Of a DNA stretch of 64,000 bases, positions 1 to 24,852 are shown one piece after another. Both the position numbers and the translations under genes were made by a program. How positions within the stretch are numbered: position 1 is the first letter of the stretch; each line of letters begins with the position of its first letter. The notes under the pieces were generated by a model. That model ran no database searches, was not told the DNA's origin, and worked only from the letters and a program-made list of their open reading frames with translations. The stretch comes from Plumapathes pennacea (Eukaryota; Cnidaria; Anthozoa; Antipatharia; Myriopathidae): NCBI GenBank assembly GCA_964036295.1, contig OZ038467.1, positions 6,937,001 to 7,001,000 of the forward strand, in the 5' to 3' direction.

Positions 1-876
1 CATTGAAAACGACAAAAATAATTAGAATTTCTTACCTTTTTGACGTTAGGAAGCGTTTCTTGACAGCTGTCAGCACAACTCCGATAAACGTGCCATTCGT
101 GGCAACAGATAACAAGAACAAACAGATATTTGCAGCAGGCTTCTCTGATCCCTCGTCGGTTAAAACAACGGCATTAAATGGAGCTTTTGTTCTGCAGACA
201 AATCCATTTCAAGCAGGCTATGTAGAAGACAGATTTTCCGTTGAAAGTGGCACCTTCCACAAAGCCTTTGAAAACGTGCAAGAAAGCGCGATTCCTCAAG
301 TTTACGCAATGCATTGTGGACTATTGTTTCCCAGCCTTACTCGAATCGGAAATGGAATGCCTCTTAATTTGTTAAATTAATTCGTGTGCAACTCACCATA
401 GCTAGTAACAGATTTCGAGGTTGGTGGAACTGATCCCAGTCTCTTTCTTTGGCAAACTGCGACTGCATCTGTCGGCTTTAAAAAAATATTGCGTTAGTTT
501 GGATACCACATGTACAGGATTTGTCGCCGAGACATTTAAATTTGCGCGCGTCGGGGGAAGATATCTTACATCTTCTCCAGAGATGGTTGTTCACTGAACG
601 AAAAGGATTCTTCTGTCACATCCATGCGTTGGCTGTGTTTTGATGCGCCGCAAGAAATCATGCTCAAAATATTGGTACGGGTCAAACTTCTGTCTTCTGC
701 ACTTTGCCGCCAACACTTTCTTCCACAAGCCTTCCCGGGATGCACTGCTTGTTACTCAATCGTCTCCAGGGCGCTCCGCGTGAGCCTTGGGGACGAGGCT
801 CATGTGCGTCGCCATTTTGTCGGTTTGCAAAAGGTTTCAGTACAACTTCTTGGAGTTCTTGTGCAAATAGAGCGAC
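1..876. other. Upstream intergenic region, no gene supported
   Basis: This stretch precedes UQCR10. It contains an open frame at 3-380 (+) of 125 codons, but the translation resembles no family I recognise. I could not tie it to a splice structure, although it might be an exon of a gene starting outside the window. The last 150 bases should hold the promoter and 5' UTR of UQCR10. No repeat was identified. Confidence 0.4.
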
Positions 877-1648
877 ATGGGAGCGGCTAGGCAACTTTAC
901 AACTCATTATTTCGCCGAAGTTCCACTTTCTTATTAACCATAGTGGTGGGAGCTGTCGTCTTTGAGAGAGTATTTGATGAAGGAATGGACAGTCTATGGG
1001 AAAGAATGAACCGTGGGGTGAGTAAAAACAAAATACATAGACCTTTATAGCGTACATAAAAAATAAAGTACCTAATTTGTTTTTCATGAAGCTAATAGAC
1101 CTGTTTGTGTCGCATAAGTTGTAATATCAATATTCGGGTAGAAGAATTATACCAGTTCACAGAAATGCCAAGAAACTGACAGTGTACAAGAAAAGAAAAA
1201 GGCAAATAAAGTCCTGAGTTCGTTTCTGTAAAAAATTTGTGTGTAGTGTATGCAAGTCAAACCCATGTACTTAATTCCTGGCCAACTGGAAAGTCTGCTA
1301 ATGGACTCCTTGCATGGAAACTGGCACAAGCTTCAAAATGAGGCTGTCATGGCAAAACTGAGAAGGTTACCTTGGGATTTGTGCATGTAACTCCCCAGCT
1401 GAAACGTGTGCATCTCCTCTGTAGATGCCTTGGTGCTTTAGAGCAACAGGAACTCTCTTGTTTCATGTCTGGTGAATTTCGTGCCAGGTTAGCCTTGCTT
1501 TGAATCCAAGATGGAGGCACCATGCAATGAGCGAGTTGCCTACAGACTTGTGATGGATGGACAAATGAACAATTTTATCTGTCTTTTTCAGAAACTTTGG
1601 AATCACATCAAGCACCAGTACATAAAAGAATCAGGAGAAGAAGAGTAA
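877..1648 (+). CDS. UQCR10: Cytochrome b-c1 complex subunit 9 (two exons, 65 aa)
   Basis: A small single-pass subunit of mitochondrial respiratory complex III, located in the inner membrane. Exons are 877-1017 and 1592-1645, with the stop at 1646-1648; the intron begins GTGAGT and ends TTTTTCAG. The translation starts MGAARQLYNSLFRRSSTFLL and continues with a hydrophobic helix (about residues 17-31) and the family signature FERVFDEGMDSLWERMN. Exon 2 gives KLWNHIKHQYIKESGEEE, matching the known family end (xLWKHIKxKY). The length equals the usual 60-65 aa. The gene is easily missed because both exons are very short. A polyadenylation signal AATAAA lies near 1880. The call rests on remembered family sequence and is strong. 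Confidence 0.93.
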
Positions 1649-2086
1649 AGCTGCACATTCTTTCATTTCAAGTTTATTTTGAGCTTACTATTCCATGGAT
1701 GAACAGGACTTGTGGTATATCTTCTGTTGAAACCTGGACTTCATCACTGATTTGACACAGGACTTCTGCTAAAGAATGACCTAATCCTCTTGGATGATAA
1801 AGATTTATGAAGTGTTTAACATCATTACTGCTTCATGGATAAATATTCCTTGTTTGAAAAGAAATTTGTAATTGCTGGCAATAAATTTGAGATGTTATTT
1901 GTTTGATATTTATTGCTGTGATAATGATTGTGATATTTATTTGTCAGAGTGTATGTAATACTTTTCTAAGTGTCACAGAGACACTTTTTTCAAAATTTGG
2001 ACCATTTGATCACCTTATTTTTGACTGTGGAAACAGACACCAGTGCAGTTTTCATAGTTTGCACAATGCATGTAAGTCTAAAGACT
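1649..2086 (+). other. UQCR10 3' UTR and spacer
   Basis: AT-rich DNA following the UQCR10 stop. An AATAAA at about 1880 is the likely polyadenylation signal. The 69-codon open frame at 1903-2112 shows no family features and is probably chance. Confidence 0.5.
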
Positions 2087-2348
2087 TATACCTCGTTCAC
2101 ACCAATGCTTAAACCTGTTTAAAAGGTGTTTAATAAAACTTGTTTAGTTAGGTTGGCTGTTCACAATGTGTGCACAGCAAGACTAAACTGGTTTAAAATC
2201 CGTCCAACTAAACAACCTGTGCAAGGTGGTGTAAAATGCTGTGTAATTTTAATTAATGTTAAAACACAAAATCAAAACAGGTTTTAGAGAACACAGTCTA
2301 GTAAACTTGGTTTAGTTAAACAGGTTTAGTTGGTGTGAACAGGGTATA
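2087..2348. mobile_element. MITE-like element with terminal inverted repeats
   Basis: About 260 bp with imperfect terminal inverted repeats. The left end carries GTTCACACCAA followed by TTAAACCTGTTTAA. The right end is the reverse complement, ending GGTTTAGTTGGTGTGAAC. The interior repeats short GTTTA/TAAAC blocks and has no coding capacity. The outermost bases are TATACC and GGTATA, so a TA target duplication is possible. It lies between UQCR10 and SLX1. Confidence 0.75.
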
Positions 2349-2531
2349 GGCCAAAGACTTGGACTTGTTACTCAAGTTAGTTCGAGACGGGAACACGAAC
2401 GCATGATGACTAGCGGAAGTGACGTCAGAACGTGAGCACAGTTGTTGCCGGGGGCCTGGGAACTAGAAATTCAAAACATGGCGGCGAATGCTCTGTATCT
2501 TTTGCGTGCACTGAAATTAGTTTAATCGAGT

Positions 2532-4380
2532 ATGGAATCAGACGATTTGGAAAACAGTACTGGGAGCGGCTTCTTTGGCGTTTATCTTCTCTACTCTGTC
2601 AATCCTCGGTTCAGAGGTCGAACCTACATTGGCTTCACGGTAGATCCAAACCGACGCATCAAACAGCACAACGCTGGATCTCACAAGGGAGGAGCGTTGC
2701 GAACCAGCGGCAGAGGACCTTGGTAATACTGATCAATCGTACATTCATTTGTCGATGTTTGAAAATGATCGAATTTCAACGATAACTATAAATAATGCAA
2801 TAATTATTGGTCGGCATACAATATGTGATGAAAGCTTCGAAACACTTTCCACTTTTGAATAGTCGGCTTAATAATGTGTTATGAGTTTGGGATTACCAGA
2901 CAGTACGTGAAGTCTTGGCCCGGTAATGAACACGTATGAACATGTTATTTGTCAGATGACATAGTGCAGTCTGAGTGACCGTTAATATATTGTTAAATAT
3001 ATAAACTTGTTTAAAATGGTGATCATAAGCTCATAAGCCTTTCATTTTCAGGGAGATGATTCTGATTGTGCATGGCTTTCCAAGTGACATAATTGCTCTG
3101 CAGGTTAGCTTTCCCAGCATACTCCATTTTTGTTTAGGTATGGAGGCAAGATACAATTTTGTTTTGCTGTAGCGAAGACGTTTTACTACCCCTTGTAACA
3201 AGGATTTCTTTGCAAATTTTTGTCAGTTTGACCTGAAAAATCACTGTGCAGAGTTGACTTCTGTGAAATGAATAATAATTATTGTATTTTGCATTTGATC
3301 AAAGTCTGCAGGGTGAGGGTCAGCATGTTTCCATGGCAACAAACGTATGTTGCAACAAATAAAATCTAGAACTTATTGAACAGAACTATGCATGTTGACT
3401 CTACACAGTGATTTTGATGAATATTTACAACAACAAAATTCCAGCCTTCATGTAGTTCAAACAAGCTTTCTTCTGAGCAAGTTGTCAAGAAACTCTGATA
3501 GACTGTGGGAAAGTCTAGTAGCCCTGGGTTAGTGAGCATGGCTTATGCCACACCCTGACAGAAGATATAATAGAGGATTTTGCATGGTCATATTTATTTT
3601 AAAGCAGCATCTTACATTTTCATTCCAGTTTGAGTGGGCATGGCAGCACCCCAACAAATCGAGGCGTCTGAAACATGTTGCAAAGAAAAAATCCAGAGAG
3701 ACATCACATGCATACTGTTTCAGAGTGCTGTCAGAAATGTTGAGAGTAGGCCCATGGAATAGACTACCATTGAATATACGCTGGCTAAAACAAGAATACA
3801 AATTAGAATTCCCAGCCAATGTTCAGCCACCACAGCACATGCCCATAGTGCATGGTCCACTATACACCAAGAGGCCAAAGAAGAAAGGAACAGCAGTTGA
3901 AGAGAATGTTGTTGCAAGTTGGAGGTGTTCCAAATGTTCCAGGATAATCAAGGTGCAATCCTGTCCCCCCCCCCCCCTTTCTCTCTCAGCACCACCACCA
4001 TGACAACTGTTACCCACACTTTCTCCTTGTAAACTAACCTTATCTCAACATACAAAAGGACAAAATCCATTTCAAGATTGTATTAATAGTTTTGCATTTT
4101 CCTTTCTTAGAGTGCCGAAGAGTTGTTGGCATGCCCTAAACCTGACTGTTCTATGAAGGGACACATGACTTGTCTTGCCAAGAGCTTTCTACAAGACAGG
4201 GGAGAAAACAGTGTGTTTTGTTTGCCTTTGGAAGGAGATTGCAGTGTGTGTGGGCAGTCTCTTCTGTGGAGGGACTTGTTAAGACACAACAATAACCCTG
4301 TAGAAAGTCAGAGTGAGACAGACAACCATCACTGGTCAGCTGCACTTTCAAAAGTTAACCCAGACCCAGAACAGTTCTAG
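2532..4380 (+). CDS. SLX1: Structure-specific endonuclease subunit SLX1 (four exons, 278-codon frame, 277 aa plus stop)
   Basis: The catalytic subunit of the SLX1-SLX4 nuclease, which cuts branched DNA such as Holliday junctions and flaps in the nucleus. Exons: 2532-2722, 3052-3103, 3629-3952, 4111-4380. The GIY-YIG domain occupies residues 14-90. Visible elements are FFGVYLLYS and RTYIGFT, then the RRIKQHNAG helix with the catalytic arginine (R41/R42), and the conserved glutamate in [13 protein letters not shown], which spans the exon 1/2 junction. FEWAWQHP follows in exon 3. The C-terminus has the family RING-like zinc finger (CSKCS, then [16 protein letters not shown], then [10 protein letters not shown]). 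Length matches the human protein (about 275 aa). The start at 2532 is the first in-frame methionine before the domain. All key residues are present, so it looks functional. Confidence 0.94.
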
Positions 4381-4746
4381 TAAAACAATAATTCCAGTAT
4401 TGTAAATAGCTTTTACGTATTGTACAAATTATATATGTGTACATAATAATATATGACATTCAGCCATTGCATTAGTATAGTTTTCTTTGATAGATGTCAG
4501 CAATACAATTATATTGTTCACTGTTTTTTCTTGGAGGGAGATCACTTTGGGCCACAACCCTATTCTGAGTCACAGAAGGTTTGGTTAGTAACAAAAACAC
4601 ACCAAAACACCTGAAAGACCAGTTTTATTTCACATCACAAGCATTAAAAGTGCATTAACAAAAATAACTGATCAGCTTTACAAGGACACAGCAACTGAAT
4701 CTTGATTTTAAATGTTTTTACACTATCTTGGAAGTCATCCACATGA
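4381..4746. other. Convergent 3' UTRs of SLX1 and NDUFS8
   Basis: AT-rich spacer between the SLX1 stop and the NDUFS8 stop. TTTATT at 4624-4629 is a plausible minus-strand polyadenylation signal for NDUFS8. No other feature was seen. Confidence 0.5.
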
Positions 4747-6571
<1,825 letters not shown>

Positions 6572-6667
6572 CTTGAATTTCAGTCTCCAAAAGCATGACG
6601 GGAAGTACGTTGACCGCTGATTAAAATGTATGCTGGCTCGTGTCTGTCTCGGTCGTTGAACATCAAA
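6572..6667. promoter_or_regulatory. Bidirectional promoter region NDUFS8/TMEM17
   Basis: Only 96 bp separate the start codons of NDUFS8 (minus) and TMEM17 (plus), so both promoters and 5' UTRs must share this segment or extend into the neighbouring gene. No TATA box is evident. GGGAAG-type (ETS-like) bases occur at about 6600. This is inferred from gene layout. Confidence 0.6.
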
Positions 6668-8825
<2,158 letters not shown>

Positions 8826-9570
8826 ATTATTCCTCAAGGATTTTGTACAGTTGCAGACCAGTATGTTATAAAATAATACATATTAATTTTAGGAACATGC
8901 TGGATCTCGGAATGTGTTTTGTTTTGTTTTTTTCTTAATTTTTTTTATCAAACTAATCAGACCTGTCAACACCCATTGGCAAAGCTTAAAAGTAGTGGCT
9001 TGCAATTCAAAATATTTTTGCCAAATATTAATTTTTAAGATCTTCCAAAGGTCTAGATTACTAAAGAGTTAAACTTTGTCTGAACAATATAAGTTAATGT
9101 GGTCATAACAAACACTTTGATAGGGTTCAAAGACAGTGTTCGCGGAAATGTAAAATGTATGTACAAAATTTTTTATTTGAGCTGTTTATTTGACTGTGTG
9201 GTAAAATACTGTAATATTATTATTTAATCCAAGGCCATCTTTTACAATGTTTACATTCCTCAGAATTTGTTAACCTTGTACATCTTCCCAGCCCTTGTAA
9301 ATATTGAAATGTAAATGCTATGTAAAGTGTACAAATATTAACTTATTATAATATTGTAAAAATATGTACCTTGTTAGTTGTTTTGTTTACTTTCACAATA
9401 ATCAAAGCATTGGATTTTTCCCTACTGTACTGCAGTTGTGCATCAATGAATAAAGTTAAAATATTGTTTTAAAAGTATATTTATGTTTGTGTGACCTGCA
9501 ACACGTAAACAAGACAGAAATACTACACTCAGATTATACAATGACTGAATTTGTATTATATAGACTTTGT
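8826..9570 (+). other. TMEM17 3' UTR
   Basis: AT-rich sequence after the TMEM17 stop, ending at a good polyadenylation signal (AATAAA at 9449-9454). No other gene was seen. Confidence 0.6.
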
Positions 9571-9665
9571 TAGCCAGCAAATACAGCCGGCTCCTTTTGG
9601 GCAGCTTTTGAACCCTCTCGGGAGCTCAAAGCTGCCCGACACAAAGTGGCTGTATTCGCAGGCTA
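9571..9665. mobile_element. Small palindromic MITE-like element
   Basis: An almost complete hairpin. TAGCCAGCAAATACAGCC at the left pairs with GGCTGTATTCGCAGGCTA at the right, and an inner pair GGGCAGCTTTTGA / CAAAGCTGCCC follows. It is non-coding and lies between TMEM17 and the 385-aa gene. Confidence 0.75.
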
Positions 9666-9798
9666 AAACATTCTGTTACATATCCTAAATAATCTCTCAT
9701 ATGTAGTATTATTTTAATTAGTCCATTATCTGGAAAATCCTTCTCCCCTTACAGGATGTTTTGTATTGATAGTACATGGATCTGCAGTACAAAGTGTA

Positions 9799-10956
9799 CT
9801 ACACACAATCTGTTTTATTAAGTCTTGAGTAAAGAACATGGGCAACTCCTGACACCAGGATCTGGTTGGTTAGTTCAAGTATAAGTTGGATACAAGGAAA
9901 CAGAGATGAAGGTTCAACACGAGCTCTTGTCTGACTGGATTGATTTCCACTATCAACATCAGCTCCCATCCAGGCTGACAGCAAAATCCTCATACACACT
10001 GGAAATAACTCATCTATAACCTGTTGTGCTGGGGGTAGATTGTCTATTGAAGTTATATGCCGCTCCTTGAACAATGTTGCTTTGGTCTCAATCTCAACTT
10101 GATACTTGTGAAATTCTTTACCAAGCCATTGACTTATCACAAGTAACACTATTTGCCTTTCTTCCTCACGAGGGGTGTGCTCCCTTTTGTTTTGGTACTC
10201 TTGGACAATTTCTAACATGACTTCGACCAGATAATCATGTCTTTCATCTCCATGATTTGTTCTGTCTTTGTACCGACTCAAAATGGCTTCTAAAAACTGC
10301 ATTTTTGAAGTAGGGCAACCCTGATTTCCCTGACTGGGTTTAAATTTTGCAGCTGGGATTTCAAGAGCCTGTGTGAGGTTTCTGAATGTTTGCTTTCTTT
10401 GCCTTGCAGGGGTGCCTTGTTTGGGTAAATTTGCACACTTGCTTGGTACTCCAACACTGCTGTCTTCAATCACTTTTTCTGTCATTCCTGCAGATGTTTC
10501 AAGTTGTTGCTTATCACGAACAATATGTATGTCTGCTTTGAGCAGCGGATCAGAGAACCCATCTCTCCAAGCTTTGCTCAGACGAATCATACATTCCAGC
10601 TGTTCAAATCGAGAGTACAATTCAAACGCGATTCGAAACAAACCCTGAATAGTGTAAAACCAGAGACCTCGACCTGTGCCATGCACATCTACTATTCTCA
10701 CTGTTGAAGGGAAATAGACTTTCGTTGCAAAACCTTTTTTTGCAAACTTTGCATGCGTTCGTGGTTGGTTTGCGACTGCAACAGGACACTCGGCCAACAC
10801 ATCAGCACCAAGGAACAATGGAATACGCGTTTCCTTCGCTTTGGGAACGAGATTCAGATTTCTCAAGGACGTCCAGTCTATGAAACGTATTCTTCTTGGC
10901 CCAAGAGAGATTTCATTCAACGTTATCTCCACGGACTCTTTCTCTTCCGCAGCCAT
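9799..10956 (-). CDS. Unrecognised single-exon protein, 385 aa
   Basis: A long intronless frame starting MAAEEKESVEITLNEISLGP. I do not recognise the family. The N-terminal 160 residues look globular (GPRRIRFIDWTSL, then a GLWFYTIQGLFRIAFELYSRFEQL segment rich in aromatics). Residues 165-230 are polar and probably disordered. A helical C-terminal region follows, ending with LVSGVAHVLYSRL. No membrane helix or signal peptide is clear. Length, composition and a clean ATG next to a divergent promoter support a real gene. It is head-to-head with TEKT1 (211 bp apart) across an X-box-like motif, which suggests, but does not show, a ciliary role. An upstream non-coding exon cannot be excluded. Confidence 0.8.
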   Translation of the reverse strand: MAAEEKESVEITLNEISLGPRRIRFIDWTSLRNLNLVPKAKETRIPLFLGADVLAECPVAVANQPRTHAKFAKKGFATKVYFPSTVRIVDVHGTGRGLWFYTIQGLFRIAFELYSRFEQLECMIRLSKAWRDGFSDPLLKADIHIVRDKQQLETSAGMTEKVIEDSSVGVPSKCANLPKQGTPARQRKQTFRNLTQALEIPAAKFKPSQGNQGCPTSKMQFLEAILSRYKDRTNHGDERHDYLVEVMLEIVQEYQNKREHTPREEERQIVLLVISQWLGKEFHKYQVEIETKATLFKERHITSIDNLPPAQQVIDELFPVCMRILLSAWMGADVDSGNQSSQTRARVEPSSLFPCIQLILELTNQILVSGVAHVLYSRLNKTDCV

Positions 10957-11035
10957 CTTGTCGATGACTCTTTTAGTACTTCATGTAAGTCCAATTGTAG
11001 TGAAGGCCGCTGCCCTGTCTAGTGGGCTCACATAA

Positions 11036-11048
11036 GTCGCTTAGCAAC
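11036..11048. promoter_or_regulatory. X-box-like (RFX) motif in a divergent promoter
   Basis: The bases GTCGCTTAGCAAC read as two RFX half-sites (GTCGCT and AGCAAC) around a single-base spacer. Known X-boxes are imperfect inverted repeats of this type upstream of ciliary genes. The motif lies between the 385-aa gene start (10956) and the TEKT1 start (11168). Identification is by eye against the consensus. Confidence 0.5.
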
Positions 11049-11167
11049 CCACGGAGAAAACAGCTTTTGTCATAGAGACGGATTCATAAAGCTTCGAGCA
11101 TTTGCAGTTCTTTAGATCAAGGAAGAGGTTACTTGTGTTTTGATAGGCGTTTTTAATTCTCAAGAAG

Positions 11168-13756
<2,589 letters not shown>

Positions 13757-14298
13757 GGGTGCCTCTACAATAAATTCAAATTCCAGAAAACATTGAGACC
13801 ACTATATTTTGGAGCTTAATTCACTTTACTTTATGTCATGCTTGTACAATACTTATTACAGAGCCAGAGCACAGCTGATTTTTTTTACCCTGGAAGGAAC
13901 TGACCTTACTTTTTCAGATCACTAACTTAAACCAGGGAGTTCTGTAAATTTCAATACAATACTATCTGCAAAGTCCAAATGGAAACTCTTAGTAATTTAG
14001 CTATGACTGAGTTTGTATGCCATAATATTGCTCTAAAATGTATATTTTAAAGACGTAGCATATTGGTGTGACATAGTTTTAGTTTGAGAATCTCAGTAAT
14101 TTCCCTGAAGCCGTTTGTATTAACCATGATGGATGGTATCATGTAAATAAAGTAAAGACATACTGGTACTGCTGCACATTTGTTCTTTGACTCTGGTTTG
14201 TTATTACCATACCATACCTTACCATTTCAGAAGTACCCAGAGGTCCTCACCTTACTCCTTTAAAAGAGATTACAGCTGCCTCAAAAAAGACAGGTCCA
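13757..14298 (+). other. TEKT1 3' UTR and spacer
   Basis: AT-rich sequence with two AATAAA signals (about 13770 and 14142). No gene was seen. Confidence 0.5.
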
Positions 14299-14485
14299 GG
14301 GGCCAATTCAAGTAATCATTTACAAGTGTATTTTACAAGTTGGACCAATTTCCTCACAGATAACACGGCCAAATAGTGTTCCAGTCATGTATTTGAGACC
14401 TGTATCTGAAACCTTTTGCAGTCAAATTAGAGACCTTTAGTGGGGTTCGTAAATTTCACTTGTAAATGCTTATTAAATTGGCCCC
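14299..14485. mobile_element. MITE-like element with GGGGCCAATT ends
   Basis: A 187-bp element whose ends are imperfect inverted repeats. It opens with GGGGCCAATTCAAGTAA and closes with TTATTAAATTGGCCCC. A second inner pair, ATTTACAAGTG / CACTTGTAAAT, extends the hairpin. It has no coding capacity and lies between TEKT1 and CHEK2. Confidence 0.75.
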
Positions 14486-14888
14486 AGAAAGTGCCAAAAA
14501 GCTTCCCAATCATAGTAATGAACCTTTGCATACGCAATTTTTGGTATGTCATACAGCTGAGCCCGAGAAATCTGAAGAGGAATTCATCGACCAACACTTC
14601 AGTATATGACACACCCCCTGGGACAACATATGAGACATAAGATGTTCCTTCGCGCGTTTTGGCGCTCTTGTTGATGACGGCGTACGTGAACTGTATTCGG
14701 AACTGCGACTGTTCGTGGTGATTTCTCACTTTCCACCGCCTGAACTCTGTTTTTCTTTGTCTGGCAACGTATCCGGTAATCCAGTAAGTGATCGCGGTTG
14801 AAATTGACCCAAACACGCGGATGGCCCTGGGGCGAGATTGGGTTTTATCTGCGGTGAATGCCGGGATTTTATTCCCCGAAAATACAAC

Positions 14889-23639
<8,751 letters not shown>

Positions 23640-23650
23640 ATATCGCCATT

Positions 23651-24001
23651 TTATAACACGACTTCACATTTTCGATTGCCGCAAATACGGGCCAAAACGA
23701 GTGCAAAGATGGGAGCGTATTGCACTCGTCAAGAACCAGATCAACTGGTTTATTAGCTTAGGTGATCAGTTTTCGCAAGCAAAGTTTACGAACGCGTCAC
23801 TTTTTTGTTCCATTTTGCGCGCAGCGAGAATCTTTGCCCTGCTTCGTTTGTCGTGTAATAAACAATTTATTACACGAAAAGTCGTGCAATACGGCTGTAT
23901 TTTTACTCGTCAGTTTTATTTTTTCTCGCCTGAAGCAGGCTCGAAAAATAAACTGACTCGTAAAAATACTCCGCCGTACTGCACTCCTTCCCGTGTAATA
24001 A
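23651..24001. mobile_element. Dispersed TIR element, copy 2
   Basis: The second copy of the element at 7434-7782, same orientation, bounded by TTATAACACG and CGTGTAATAA. It begins 12 bases past the CHEK2 stop, so the CHEK2 3' UTR must run into or through it. Confidence 0.8.
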
Positions 24002-24852
24002 CCTCTGTATATTCCCAAACCATGTAAACAAGCTGGCACCATATTTCGTCTCTTGATGAACGCAGTTAATAATTTATATCACCCCGTTTTAGGGGAATTG
24101 AAAATTGTCATGTGACCAAGGGACAACTGCTGAACAACAGTTATGCAAATACATTTTATACTGCGACAAGAATTTTCAAAATCTCAGTCTTTTTTTTTAG
24201 TATTTGGTGTTAGCGGCTTTCGGGCCGTTTCAAGACTAGCTCACAAGAAGCCTCGCTGTATCAGTGAAAATTTCAAAGTATAGTTTCTTTAGAGATATAT
24301 TTGTTGTCCTATGTAATAAATGCAGCGCTGTTTGACAACGTTTACATGTCTGTGTTCCTACTTTTCTTACAATTTCCCAGTTTTGGAGTTACTTGATCAG
24401 AGAGAGGTAACGTTAGATACCATTAATAAACGAAAAGAAAAATGACACTCGCAAGGCTTAGAGAACGTCTGTTTTGCGCCAGAGTTGCGCACTATTGACG
24501 AACCAGAGGCAGGGGAGGAGGGCCGAATGTGTGCTGAGATATGGGCTTCGACTCGATTTTAGTCACCACTGTTTTTTAAAGTTTTCCAAGTAAGAAAGTC
24601 GACTTACACGACCGTGCCATGTCGTGACGTAGCCGTTCCCAGGACTTCTTGACCTGGTTCTGACCCCGGCAGTTTTTTGGCCAATCATAATGAATATTTG
24701 TTCTTGACCAATCACTGCGCGTCTTCGTTTCGACTAAAAGATCAATAAGCAGTGACGCGTGGGTCGAGTGTTGGGTTGGCGCCATTTTGATTTTTTTCTT
24801 TCAATTATACCTAGCATTTCCGTAAGGTTTAGTTTTTCACAATTCCTCGACC
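24002..24852. other. CHEK2-KHDRBS intergenic region
   Basis: No gene is supported here. The last few hundred bases should contain the promoter and 5' UTR of the KH-domain gene. No clear core promoter element was seen. Confidence 0.4.

Noticed and set aside
3-380. 125-codon open frame at the window start
   Set aside because: No recognised domain, no splice partners; kept only as an uncertain note.
2432-2785. 117-codon frame overlapping SLX1 exon 1
   Set aside because: It is in another frame and runs past the exon donor; the GIY-YIG frame is clearly the coding one.
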